From the NCBI GenBank assembly GCA_020634135.1, contig JACKCG010000002.1, forward strand, positions 248,001 to 312,000: DNA of 64,000 bases, written 5' to 3'. The first letter of the stretch is position 1; each line of letters begins with the position of its first letter. This DNA is from Anaerolineaceae bacterium (GTDB taxonomy: Bacteria; Chloroflexota; Anaerolineae; Aggregatilineales; Phototrophicaceae). The notes below the pieces were generated by a model. The model was not told the origin of the DNA and made no database searches. It saw only the letters and a program-made list of their open reading frames with translations. Shown piece by piece: positions 51,092 to 59,299 of this stretch. The position numbers and the translations under genes were made by a program.

Positions 51092-52117
51092 TTATGTCCG
51101 GTGGCAGGCAACCCAATGTCCCGGCGAAAACTCGATTAGTTCGGGGTCGGGTTCCTCATAGCACAGGTCGAACCGTACCGGGCAGCGCGTATTGAAGTTG
51201 CAGCCCGTTGGGGGATTCGCCGGGCTGGGTACATCGCCGGTCAGAATCACGCGCTGGCGTCTCTCCTCGACCAGTGGGTCGGGGACGGGAACCGCCGAAA
51301 GAAGCGCCTGGGTATACGGGTGCAGCGGGTTATCATAGAGTTCATCCGAATCTGCCAGTTCCACGATTTTACCCAGGTACATCACCGCGACGCGGTCACA
51401 GATATGGCGCACCATGCTCAAGTCGTGGGCGATAAACAGGTAGGTCAGGTTCAACTCATCTTGCAGTTCTTCCAGCAGGTTGACAACCTGTGCCTGGATG
51501 GATACATCCAGCGCCGAAATCGGTTCGTCCGCCACGATGAAACTGGGTTCGAGCGCCAGGGCACGGGCAACGCCGATACGCTGCCGCTGTCCACCGGAAA
51601 ACTCGTGCGGGTAGCGATTCACGAAGTATGGGTTTAACCCGACTTTTTCCAGCAGATGCTCCACGTATTCCTGCTGCTCTCTCTTTGAAGTAATCGTCTT
51701 GTGGATACGCAGGGGTTCGCTCACGATGCGGCCCACCGACATACGCGGGTTGAGCGAGGCAAAGGGGTCCTGGAAAATCATCTGCATCCGGCGGCGCATC
51801 TTGCGCAGATCTTCGGATTGCATGGTGGTCAGTTCCCGGCCTTCAAACACCACCGATCCTTCGGTTGGTTTGTAAAGCTGGAGCAGCGTGCGCCCGGTTG
51901 TGCTTTTGCCACAGCCCGACTCACCGACCAACCCCAGGGTTTCCCCTTTAATAATATCAAAACTCACACCATCAACGGCTTTCACCGCGCCGACCTGGCG
52001 CTGGACAATAATACCAGCCGTAATCGGGAAGTGTTTCTTCAGACCGCGCACACTGACCAGAACCTCTTTATCGCCGTCGCTGGTCTTCTTTGTTGCAGCC
52101 GGGGCAGCATTAACCAT
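51092..52117 (-). CDS. oppF: Oligopeptide ABC importer ATPase OppF-type
   Basis: A 341-residue ATPase. Walker A GESGCGKST, Q-loop in MIFQDPFASLNPRMSVG, signature FSGGQRQRIGVARAL, Walker B FIVADEPISALD and switch H in FIAHDLS are intact. The C-terminal tail PTGCNFNTRCPVRFDLCYEE is the cysteine-containing Opp/Dpp extension (iron-sulfur type). It pairs with OppD to energise peptide import. ATG 52117 is chosen because AGGAGG lies nine bases upstream; TTG 52126 would add three residues. It overlaps oppD by eight bases. No permease or binding-protein genes adjoin, so they lie elsewhere. Confidence 0.9.
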   Translation of the reverse strand: MVNAAPAATKKTSDGDKEVLVSVRGLKKHFPITAGIIVQRQVGAVKAVDGVSFDIIKGETLGLVGESGCGKSTTGRTLLQLYKPTEGSVVFEGRELTTMQSEDLRKMRRRMQMIFQDPFASLNPRMSVGRIVSEPLRIHKTITSKREQQEYVEHLLEKVGLNPYFVNRYPHEFSGGQRQRIGVARALALEPSFIVADEPISALDVSIQAQVVNLLEELQDELNLTYLFIAHDLSMVRHICDRVAVMYLGKIVELADSDELYDNPLHPYTQALLSAVPVPDPLVEERRQRVILTGDVPSPANPPTGCNFNTRCPVRFDLCYEEPDPELIEFSPGHWVACHRT

Positions 52118-53129
52118 GTTTCTCAACCTCCTGAGGTACAGCAGTTCTCACATCAACCCAACACGCTTTCATGTGACCTTCCACACTGTCTTCGGCCTGC
52201 ACTAAGACCGGCATTTCTTCCCAGCACTTATCCAAACGATAGGGACAACGCTGTGCAAATGGGCAGCCGGGTGGCAGGATACGCATATCGGGTGGTGAGC
52301 CTTCGATCTGGGTTAGCTTCCGCCGCTGACTTTCTTCATCCAGGCGTGGCAGTGAACTCAGCAGCCCCAGCGTATACGGATGGCGGGTATTGCCAAAAAC
52401 CGGCTTGACCGGCCCACGCTCGACAATGATGCCGCCATACATGACCTGGATCGTATCGGCTAACCCTGCCACAATCCCCAGGTCGTGCGTGATCCAGATC
52501 ATCGCCATACCGATTTCATCCCGCAGGCGGCGCACCAGGTCAAGAATCTGAGCCTGGATGGTGACATCCAGCGCGGTTGTTGGCTCATCGGCGATCAGCA
52601 GCTTGGGGTTACATGACAGCGCCATAGCGATCATAGCACGCTGGCGCATCCCGCCGGAGAACTGGTGCGGGTAGCTATCCAGGCGCTTTGCTGCGTCGGG
52701 GATACCCACCATTGCCAGCAGATCGGCGGCGCGGTTGCGCGCTTCTTTGTCGCTCATCCCCAGGTGCAGCTTCAGTGCCTCGGTGATCTGTGTGCCAATC
52801 GTCAGAACCGGGTTCAGCGAAGTCATCGGGTCCTGGAAGACCATTGCAATTTCAGCGCCCCGGACAGCCCGCATTTCTTCCGAGGACAGCTTTAATAAAT
52901 CACGCCCACGAAACAGAACTTCACCATCTTCCACCTTACCGGGTGGGCTGGGAATAAGCCCCATAATTGAGAGCGCGTGAACGCTTTTACCGCTGCCGGA
53001 CTCGCCGACTACGCCCAACGTTTCGCCTTCGTTAAGCACATAGCTGACACCGTTGACTGCATAAACAGTGCCCTCCTGCGTATAAAAGCGAGTGACGAGG
53101 TTTTTCACCTCCATAAGAACGGATGCCAA
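52110..53129 (-). CDS. oppD: Oligopeptide ABC importer ATPase OppD-type
   Basis: A 339-residue ATPase. Walker A GESGSGKSVHAL, Q-loop MVFQDPMTSLNPVLTIG, signature FSGGMRQRAMIAMAL, Walker B LLIADEPTTALD and switch H in WITHDLG are intact, and the tail CPFAQRCPYRLDKCWEE has the Opp/Dpp cysteines. Start: TTG 53129 has AGGAGG nine bases upstream (53139-53144), better than the in-frame ATG 53114, which has none. It works as a heterodimer with OppF. The gene has only noncoding AT-rich sequence and a terminator upstream, so it is the first gene of this operon. Confidence 0.9.
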   Translation of the reverse strand: MASVLMEVKNLVTRFYTQEGTVYAVNGVSYVLNEGETLGVVGESGSGKSVHALSIMGLIPSPPGKVEDGEVLFRGRDLLKLSSEEMRAVRGAEIAMVFQDPMTSLNPVLTIGTQITEALKLHLGMSDKEARNRAADLLAMVGIPDAAKRLDSYPHQFSGGMRQRAMIAMALSCNPKLLIADEPTTALDVTIQAQILDLVRRLRDEIGMAMIWITHDLGIVAGLADTIQVMYGGIIVERGPVKPVFGNTRHPYTLGLLSSLPRLDEESQRRKLTQIEGSPPDMRILPPGCPFAQRCPYRLDKCWEEMPVLVQAEDSVEGHMKACWVDVRTAVPQEVEKHG

Positions 53130-53307
53130 AAGCCTTATCCTCCTACAACTGGAACCTGCAATCAGGTTTACTTTACAAGAAATTCGCAATCTATAAAGCT
53201 AAGCTATTTGCGTTTCAGATTTTTATAAATATGGTGCCAGGATGGTACACCTCACCACATGAAGCAGGGTTATTGTGCCTTAATTAAGCCCGAATTGCAA
53301 AATTTTA

Positions 53308-53342
53308 ACAGGCTGGTGCTAAAAAGGGTACACACAGCCTGT
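53308..53342 (-). terminator. Terminator of the GDP-fucose synthase gene
   Basis: On the minus strand ACAGGCTG pairs with CAGCCTGT across 19 bases, followed by TAAAATTTT. It lies 33 bases after the synthase stop. The AT-rich gap 53130-53307 beyond it probably holds the oppD promoter, but I cannot fix its boxes. Confidence 0.55.
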
Positions 53343-53374
53343 CACATGCGTTCAAATATGTCCGTTATGACCGT

Positions 53375-54337
53375 TTACGACCCACTGACTATACGCTGCC
53401 CCAGATACCAGTCCACTGTTTCGCGCAGGCCATCGGAAAAAGTCACATGCGAGCGGAAGCCAAAGGCTTCCTCCGCCCGGCTCACATCCAGCTTGCGGCG
53501 CGGCTGACCGTTGGGCTTGCTGGTGTCCCAGAGCAGTTCGCCCTCGAATCCCACCACACGGGCTATTGTTTCCGCCAGGTCCTTGATGCTGATCTCGAAG
53601 GCGCTGCCGATATTCACCGGCTCAGGGTCATCATAGTAGGCGGTTGCCAGCGCGATGCCTTCCGCCGCATCCTTCACATACAGGAACTCGCGGGTTGGAG
53701 TGCCGTCGCCGAACAACGTCACATACGGGACATTCGCTTCTTTTGCTTCCAGCATTTTGCGAATCATATCGGGGATAACATGCGCCGTTTTGGGGTCGAA
53801 GTTGTCGCCCGGCCCGTACAGGTTTACCGGCAGCAGGTGGATGGCGTTATAGCCGAACTCCTGCCGGTAGGCCTGGCTTTGCACGAGCAGCATCTTTTTT
53901 GCCAGTCCGTAAGGCGCGTTGGTTTCCTCTGGATAGCCATTCCACAGGTCATCCTCTTTGAAGGGGATCGGGGTGTACTTCGGATAGCTGCAAATTGTGC
54001 CGACGCCGACAAATTTCGGCACAGCCGCACGCCGGGCATACTCCAGCAAGAGTGTCCCCATCATCAGGTTGTCGTAAAAGAACACCCCTGGGTGTTCTCG
54101 ATTCGCGCCAATCCCCCCCACGACTGCCGCCAGATGAATCACCAGTGTTGTTCCCGGGTTATCCTCATATAACTGAACAACCGCCTCTTTTTCGCGCAGA
54201 TCATAATCCTGGCTGCGCGGGACGATAACCTGCCCAGCGCCCAGGCTTTTGAGATGCGTTACGAGGTGACTCCCCAGAAACCCCGCCCCACCGGTAACAA
54301 TGATCTTCTGGCTGCCCCAGTCGAACGTTTTTTGCAT
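53375..54337 (-). CDS. fcl: GDP-L-fucose synthase
   Basis: A 320-residue short-chain dehydrogenase that converts GDP-4-keto-6-deoxymannose to GDP-L-fucose with NADPH. The Rossmann loop is VTGGAGFLGSHL (residues 14-25), the catalytic Ser is in GTICSYPKYTPIP and Tyr/Lys in APYGLAKKMLL; HLAAVVGGIGANREHP and NLYGPGDNFD are specific to the GDP-fucose synthase group. The usual partner, GDP-mannose dehydratase (gmd), is not in the window. It stands alone, leftward, with a hairpin terminator. The product would feed glycosyltransferases that fucosylate envelope glycans. Confidence 0.92.
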   Translation of the reverse strand: MQKTFDWGSQKIIVTGGAGFLGSHLVTHLKSLGAGQVIVPRSQDYDLREKEAVVQLYEDNPGTTLVIHLAAVVGGIGANREHPGVFFYDNLMMGTLLLEYARRAAVPKFVGVGTICSYPKYTPIPFKEDDLWNGYPEETNAPYGLAKKMLLVQSQAYRQEFGYNAIHLLPVNLYGPGDNFDPKTAHVIPDMIRKMLEAKEANVPYVTLFGDGTPTREFLYVKDAAEGIALATAYYDDPEPVNIGSAFEISIKDLAETIARVVGFEGELLWDTSKPNGQPRRKLDVSRAEEAFGFRSHVTFSDGLRETVDWYLGQRIVSGS

Positions 54338-54550
54338 GGCCTGTAACCTTCCATTACTTGGTGAACGGGCATTTTACCACCAAGAATAAGGGTTTTCCAC
54401 CGAAAAATATGCGCGTATAGCGGGTGAAGGGGTGCCGGACTGTCGCGGGGAACTGCCGCGCATCTAAACGGCACATAAAAATTGAGTTAGAATTATGTTG
54501 CACCCTATAGTCAGGAGCAAAAAAGCGTTGTATCCTGTGATGAGTAGCTA

Positions 54551-54579
54551 TTGACAATCCCATATGCCGGGGCTAAAAT
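54551..54579 (+). promoter_or_regulatory. Promoter of tRNA-Ala
   Basis: TTGACA (54551-54556) is a perfect -35 and TAAAAT (54574-54579) a good -10, 17 bases apart. Transcription would start about five bases before the tRNA. Confidence 0.85.
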
Positions 54580-54591
54580 GCTCTTCACAGC

Positions 54592-54664
<73 letters not shown>

Positions 54665-54668
54665 CTAG

Positions 54669-54700
54669 CCCCAATCCACCGTGTTTGGGGTTTTTGTTTT
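54669..54700 (+). terminator. Hairpin with T-run after tRNA-Ala
   Basis: CCCCAA (54669-54674) pairs with TTGGGG (54685-54690), followed by TTTTTGTTTT. It should end most tRNA transcripts; read-through would reach the 48-residue gene at 54719. Confidence 0.8.
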
Positions 54701-54718
54701 CTGGGAAAGGTAATCGCT

Positions 54719-54865
54719 GTGGCCGATCCAAATCGCAAAGACAATCTGGAAAATCGCTTGCGCGAATTGCTGGATGATTTGAAGCGTCTGCTCAACCCGG
54801 AACAACCGAAGCCGGTGCGGATACCCGTCCCGGTGCGTGCCCCCCGCGACCCACGCTACCGCTGA
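54719..54865 (+). CDS. Small 48-residue charged protein downstream of tRNA-Ala
   Basis: GTG start at 54719, stop TGA at 54863-54865. GAAAGG lies eight bases upstream. The product has an N-terminal charged helix (LENRLRELLDDLKRLL, with heptad-spaced leucines) and a Pro/Arg/Val-rich basic tail (KPVRIPVPVRAPRDPRYR). The helix-plus-basic-tail layout suggests a small dimer that binds nucleic acid or membranes; this is inference. I do not recognise a family. It starts 18 bases after the tRNA terminator and could be expressed by read-through. Confidence 0.55.
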   Translation: MADPNRKDNLENRLRELLDDLKRLLNPEQPKPVRIPVPVRAPRDPRYR

Positions 54866-54921
54866 TTCACACCTCTCCTCGATCGTGAGAGCTTCATCAC
54901 ATGGCTGCCGCCGTGTGTTTT

Positions 54922-55551
54922 TTATTCCACACGCAGCAGGAATAGGCCCATTGTCCCCCCGCCGACTATCCGCTGCTTGTCTACCACCAGCCCATTCGCC
55001 TCGGCAAATGGCGGTACACCCCGCCGCGCCATAAAATCCCGGTAATTCGTGAAGTGTTCACGGCCCGCCACGATTTCCGCCATGACAAGGACGCCTTTTT
55101 GCAGCCACCCCTGCGGGAACTGATACGGCCCGGTGTGGAAATCAATCACCAGGATGCGGCCATCCGGTTTGAGGACACGCTTCATCTCGCGGGTGACGCC
55201 CTCTCGCATCGCCTGGCGCATTTCGTGAATCGCCAGTGAGATCGTCACAAGGTCGAACGAATCATCCCCGAAAGGCATTTGCCGGGCATCTGCGAGGTGC
55301 AGGTCAGCGTCTTCGCCCAGGTTTTTCCGGGCGACACCCAGCATGGAAGGGGACTTGTCAATCCCGGTGATGGCGCACCCGGCCTCGCGGTAGGTTTGCA
55401 GGTGCAGCCCGGAACCGCAGGCCACGTCCAGCACTTTCATGCCCGGTCTGGGCGGATACACCTTGAGACTCAGTTCCCGCAGCCCGGTGTTGAAGCGCCC
55501 GACAATCGGGTCGTAAATGGGCGCGAACTGGCGATAAGGATCATTTGCCAC
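54922..55551 (-). CDS. Class I SAM-dependent methyltransferase (UbiE-like) in the ccm operon
   Basis: A 209-residue enzyme. It begins YRQFAPIYDPIVGRFNTGLR, with motif I VLDVACGSGLHLQTYREAG, acidic ITGIDKSPSML, DARQMPFGDDSFDLVTISLA and motif III EMKRVLKPDGRILVIDFHTG, the pattern of UbiE/COQ5-type quinone methyltransferases and relatives. It starts 17 bases after ccmB and is the last gene of a ccmA-ccmB-methyltransferase operon. It could act on a respiratory quinone, which would fit a cytochrome-related operon, but this is a guess. Confidence 0.87.
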   Translation of the reverse strand: MANDPYRQFAPIYDPIVGRFNTGLRELSLKVYPPRPGMKVLDVACGSGLHLQTYREAGCAITGIDKSPSMLGVARKNLGEDADLHLADARQMPFGDDSFDLVTISLAIHEMRQAMREGVTREMKRVLKPDGRILVIDFHTGPYQFPQGWLQKGVLVMAEIVAGREHFTNYRDFMARRGVPPFAEANGLVVDKQRIVGGGTMGLFLLRVE

Positions 55552-55568
55552 TGGTGCGGCCTCCTCGG

Positions 55569-56246
55569 TTATTCTTCAATCACATATTCAAACAGCAGGT
55601 AACACATCACGAGGTAGACGACATCCACCATCGCCAGAATCTGCACCCAGGCGACCCAGTCTTCGGTGGCCGAATCGGTGAGCAGGTTGGTGGAGGCTTT
55701 CACGGCGGCCAGCAGCAGCGGCAGCGCCAGCGGCATCATGACGATTGGCAGCAGGTTTTCACGAGCGCGGGTCTGCACGGTCATGGTTGCCAGCAGCGTT
55801 CCTACGGTGGTAAAGCCGAATGTCCCCATAAACAGCACCGCCAGTACCAGCGGCTGCACCAGGGATACGTTAAACAGCACCGTCATGATTGGCAGCAGCA
55901 GCAGGCCGACGGTGATGGTGAACAGGAAGTTGCCCACCAGCTTGCCAAAGAAGATCGTTGTACGGGCGATGGGGGCAATCAGCATGGCATCCAGGTTGCC
56001 CTGGTCGCGTTCCATCGCCAGGCTGCGGTTCAGTCCCAGGAAACTGGCGAAAACCACCGTTACCCATAACACGCCGCTGATAGCTTCCTGGCGGGCGATG
56101 CGATCCAGTTCCAGCGCGAAGCTGAAAACCAGGATGCTTAACAGGGCGAATAAACCCATTGAACTGATGAGTTCCCGGCTGCGCAGTTCGGTACGCAGGT
56201 CTTTGCGGACAATCGAGAGGACAGCTTTAAAGAAAGGTGTTTTCAT
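55569..56246 (-). CDS. ccmB: Cytochrome c biogenesis ABC transporter permease CcmB
   Basis: A 225-residue membrane protein with six predicted helices, the length of E. coli CcmB (220). Family segments are clear: VRKDLRTELRSRE at the N-terminus, FASFLGLNRSLAMERDQGNL (cytoplasmic loop facing CcmA) and RARENLLPIVMMPLALPLLL. With CcmA it belongs to system I cytochrome c maturation, where ATP hydrolysis releases heme-loaded CcmE. The ATG overlaps the ccmA stop by four bases. Other ccm genes are not in the window. Confidence 0.92.
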   Translation of the reverse strand: MKTPFFKAVLSIVRKDLRTELRSRELISSMGLFALLSILVFSFALELDRIARQEAISGVLWVTVVFASFLGLNRSLAMERDQGNLDAMLIAPIARTTIFFGKLVGNFLFTITVGLLLLPIMTVLFNVSLVQPLVLAVLFMGTFGFTTVGTLLATMTVQTRARENLLPIVMMPLALPLLLAAVKASTNLLTDSATEDWVAWVQILAMVDVVYLVMCYLLFEYVIEE

Positions 56247-56989
56247 TGTTTTGCCGATGCCATACTGGTCGTCTGGGTATAAATCGAAGCGAGTTCAAGC
56301 GCGTCCAGGCCATTGGTCGGTGCGTCATAGCCGATTTTACCCCGTGACAGGATAACGACGCGGCTGGCGAGTTTGGCTGCCTGGTTTAACTGGTGTGTCA
56401 CCATAATAATCGTCTGACCGGCGGCATGGGTGTCCGTCAGCAGGTCATCCAGAATTGCGGCGGCGTCCTGATCCAGCCCGGTATAGGGTTCATCAAAGAG
56501 CAGCACTGCCGGGCCGTGCAGCAGGGCGCGGGCGATGCTCAACCGCTGCTGCATCCCGCGTGAGAAGGTGCGTACCATATCGCCAGCACGCCGCCCCAGC
56601 CCGACCCGTTCCAACAGGTCGTCAATCCGGGTATTGGCGGCGTCCCTGGGTAAATTGTACAACCGGCTGAAAAATATGAGGTTTTCGCGTGCGCTCAGGT
56701 TTTCGTAGAGCAGCGGCCTGTGGCTTACCAGCCCGATCTGAGCGCGGACGGCGGCGGCTTCCTGAGGGAGTTCCCACCCGCCGATGTGGATTGTCCCGGC
56801 AGTGGGTTTGCTCAGGCCGGAAAGCAGCCGGATGAGCGTGGACTTGCCGCTGCCATTCGGGCCGAGCAGGGCGACGAATTCGCCTTTTTCAATCGTCAGG
56901 TCAAGCTGGCGCAGCACCGGCAGCACGCCGAATGCCTTCACCAGTGACCGGATTTCAACCAGGGCGCGTGTTGTAGATGTCTCGGTCAT
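56243..56989 (-). CDS. ccmA: Cytochrome c biogenesis ABC transporter ATPase CcmA
   Basis: A 248-residue ATPase. Walker A GPNGSGKST (about residues 44-52), Q-loop region IGLVSHRPLLYENLSARENL typical of CcmA, signature FSRGMQQRLSIARAL, Walker B AVLLFDEPYTGLD and switch H in MVTHQLNQ are present. It is about 40 residues longer than E. coli CcmA, mainly at the C-terminus. First gene of the leftward ccmA-ccmB-methyltransferase operon; the foldable repeat at 57109 lies upstream of it. Confidence 0.9.
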   Translation of the reverse strand: MTETSTTRALVEIRSLVKAFGVLPVLRQLDLTIEKGEFVALLGPNGSGKSTLIRLLSGLSKPTAGTIHIGGWELPQEAAAVRAQIGLVSHRPLLYENLSARENLIFFSRLYNLPRDAANTRIDDLLERVGLGRRAGDMVRTFSRGMQQRLSIARALLHGPAVLLFDEPYTGLDQDAAAILDDLLTDTHAAGQTIIMVTHQLNQAAKLASRVVILSRGKIGYDAPTNGLDALELASIYTQTTSMASAKQ

Positions 56990-57108
56990 AGTGTCCCAAT
57001 GTGATAGCTAAAATGATGGCTGTTACGCCCAGTCATATATATACAAGCGTTCCATCTTAAACCGCTAGGGCAATCATATTAATTTGTCTACCGCAAAATT
57101 GCTTTTCT

Positions 57109-57203
57109 GACCCCTCCCCGGCCCTCCCCGCAAACGGGGAGGGAGTTGGTCAACATAGACCAACAAGTCTCCCCTGCTTGCGGGTGAGATTTAGAGGGGG
57201 TTC
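57109..57203. repeat. Foldable intergenic element (REP/MITE-like)
   Basis: Near-inverted ends (TGACCCCTC at 57109-57117, GAGGGGGTTCA at 57193-57203) enclose two perfect hairpins: CCCTCCCCG/CGGGGAGGG (57122-57143, loop CAAA) and GTTGGTC/GACCAAC (57145-57164). A looser CTCCCC/GGGTGAG pairing follows. It fills the 276-base gap between divergently placed ccmA and metallophosphoesterase 3' sides. Only one copy is in the window. Confidence 0.6.
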
Positions 57204-57265
57204 AGAGGATAAAAGCATACACTAATGCGAAGTTTCCAATTTGATACAACCACCCTGCGCCTTAC

Positions 57266-58054
57266 CTACACCGCAAACCGGCAGCGGCGGATGAACGTCT
57301 GGTCTGGTGTGAGCGTCACGATATTGTAGCCCGGCTCTGCGCCTGTGTCAGCGGTGGTATGTGTCATTCCCGGCCAGGCATGGAACTGGCACCAACTGCT
57401 CAGAACACTGCTGTAGAGAATGCCGTCGCGCAGTGTCTCGGTGTTCTGATGGACATGCCCATGAAATACCCCGCGCAGCCGGCCTCTCGCGGGCAGCAGC
57501 GCGGCATGAAAGTCTTCAGCGTTCGTCATGGGCATGTATTCATCCAGCCAGGGAACATCTACCGGCAGGGCGTTATGATGTACCGCGACCACCATCGGAC
57601 GCTTATCGTTTGCCCTGCAAATGCCCTCCAGCCAGGTCAACTGTGCGTCGCTCACATAGCCGCGCGGCGGTTCTACCGGGCCGTTGCTGTCCACACAGGC
57701 AAATACCACGCCGTTGACCTCAAACGTGTAGTGAAACGGCAGTACATCATCCTCGCGCTGTAGCAACACCCGTTGTAAAGCGGCGGGATCGTCATGGTTG
57801 CCCGCCAGATAGTACACCGGATAGCGAATTTCGCCCAGGATGTCACGACAGGTTTCGTATGCGTCCGGCACGGGGTCGTAGGCCACATCGCCAGTATGCA
57901 GCACAAAATCCGGCGTAAAAGGCAGTGCGTTGAGTTCCCGTACCAGCGCCCGCGCCCCTTCCTGTGCTGAATGGGCGCTCCATTTGCGGTGGTAGTCCGG
58001 GTCGGGGCTGATGTGTGTATCGCTGATATGGACGAAGCGGAGCAGCGGTTGCAT
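57266..58054 (-). CDS. Metallophosphoesterase (CpdA-like)
   Basis: A 262-residue dinuclear phosphoesterase. The five family blocks are present: HISDTHI (residues 9-15), HTGDVAYD, YLAGNHDD, VVAVHHNALP and GVFHGHVHQN. The D-x-H/GNHD/GHxH set is that of class III cyclic nucleotide phosphodiesterases such as CpdA, which hydrolyse cAMP, but other phosphodiesters are possible. AAGGAG precedes ATG 58054. It has no signal peptide, so it is cytosolic. A divergent lipoprotein gene starts 141 bases away. Confidence 0.9.
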   Translation of the reverse strand: MQPLLRFVHISDTHISPDPDYHRKWSAHSAQEGARALVRELNALPFTPDFVLHTGDVAYDPVPDAYETCRDILGEIRYPVYYLAGNHDDPAALQRVLLQREDDVLPFHYTFEVNGVVFACVDSNGPVEPPRGYVSDAQLTWLEGICRANDKRPMVVAVHHNALPVDVPWLDEYMPMTNAEDFHAALLPARGRLRGVFHGHVHQNTETLRDGILYSSVLSSWCQFHAWPGMTHTTADTGAEPGYNIVTLTPDQTFIRRCRFAV

Positions 58055-58153
58055 ATAATCGGACTCCTTCTGTGGCGGGCGAACGGACTCCTATAAATCT
58101 AACAGGCTTTTGCTCCAGGACAAAGGGGTTACTGTCAATCCCTCGTGTATGGG

Positions 58154-58159
58154 TATAAT
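58154..58159 (+). promoter_or_regulatory. -10 element of the lipoprotein gene
   Basis: TATAAT, 36 bases before the lipoprotein ATG. The best upstream match is TTACTG at 58129-58134, 19 bases away, so the -35 is poor. Confidence 0.45.
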
Positions 58160-58195
58160 GAACGTGAGATACCGATAGGCGTGGCGGGGTAACGC

Positions 58196-59170
58196 ATGAT
58201 GAAGCGGATTTTATGGCAACACTTTGCAGGTACGCTCTCGTTTGGTGAAATCAAACCCCTTGCGTATGTCTTCCGGTTGTCATTGCTGCTGAGTCTGCTT
58301 CTGCTGGCCGCCTGTGCCCCCAGCGCGCCCGAAGATGCTGCTGCGCTGCCCACATTGGCACAGCTTCCCACGCTCACCAGCACGGTCACGCCGCCGCCAG
58401 CGACTGCGACTTTCACGCCCTCAGCAACCTTAACACCCACCGATACCCTGACGCCGACGCTGACCGTTACCCCCAGCCAGACGATCACTGATACGCCGAC
58501 TTCCACGCCCACCAACACGCCGACAATCACACCTACGCCGCTCCCTACCGCCGATAACGAAGCCGTGCTGTCGCTGGTTGACCTGGCGAAGCAGGCTACT
58601 GTGCTGCCGCAGCAGGCTGTCGCCCCGCCTGTCACCGGAGCCAACCCGATTGTAACGGTTCCACCAGCCACAGGCTGCACGTTTTTGCCGCCAGGCGGAT
58701 TCGGCCTGATCTTCACAACCGACGCAACACTGATGCAGCAGTTGGGCTGCCCGTTAGGGTCGCCGCCCGTAACGGCCTCACTCGCCAGCGCCGTCCAGGG
58801 GTATGAACGCGGGACGATGATCTGGGTTGCCGGCACTCCGGGGACGATTTATGCCCTGTTCAACACAACCACGTACCAGCAGTTCTCCGATACCTACACC
58901 GAAGGCGTAGACCCGGCCAGTGGGGGCGAGTCGCCGCCAGCGGGACTCCTTGAGCCAGTGCGCGGCTTTGGCAAAGTGTGGCGAACCAACCCGAATGTGC
59001 GAAATGGTCTGGGGTGGGCGACCAATGCCGAAGTCGGGGGGCAATCCACCGTCCAGCAGTTCGAGCGCGGTTGGATGATCGCGCTGCCGCAGCGTGGCGA
59101 AATCCTGATCCTCATGTCCGATCCGAGCGGCACAAGTGGTACATGGCGGGTCGTGCCGGGGGGATTCTAA
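58196..59170 (+). CDS. Lipoprotein with Thr/Pro linker and duplicated C-terminal module
   Basis: A 324-residue protein. A hydrophobic segment ends in the lipobox LLAAC with C40, so it is predicted to be lipid-anchored outside the cell; the stretch before it is longer than usual (27 residues). Residues 55-125 are Thr/Pro-rich. The C-terminal 170 residues contain a repeat: LGCPLGSPPVTAS-x-VQGYERGTMIWVAG and LGWATNAEVGGQSTVQQFERGWMIALP, each with a Q-x-(F/Y)-E-R-G-x-M-(I/W) core. I know similar modules in Anaerolineae surface proteins but no function. Two adjacent ATGs (58196, 58199) are possible starts. Confidence 0.75.
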   Translation: MMKRILWQHFAGTLSFGEIKPLAYVFRLSLLLSLLLLAACAPSAPEDAAALPTLAQLPTLTSTVTPPPATATFTPSATLTPTDTLTPTLTVTPSQTITDTPTSTPTNTPTITPTPLPTADNEAVLSLVDLAKQATVLPQQAVAPPVTGANPIVTVPPATGCTFLPPGGFGLIFTTDATLMQQLGCPLGSPPVTASLASAVQGYERGTMIWVAGTPGTIYALFNTTTYQQFSDTYTEGVDPASGGESPPAGLLEPVRGFGKVWRTNPNVRNGLGWATNAEVGGQSTVQQFERGWMIALPQRGEILILMSDPSGTSGTWRVVPGGF

Positions 59171-59299
59171 GCACACGGGCAAGTTGCACGAATCGTTTGT
59201 CGGAAATTTAAAGATTGGATAATCTTTTCTTAAAGTTCCTGGCGTGATGCCGATGTTTTGCCCTGTAGGGAACTTGAAATACTCTATATGGAGGTCAGG

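Noticed and set aside
53447..54172. 241-residue plus-strand frame opposite GDP-fucose synthase
   Set aside because: Antisense to a gene with full family motifs, and lacks a ribosome binding site.
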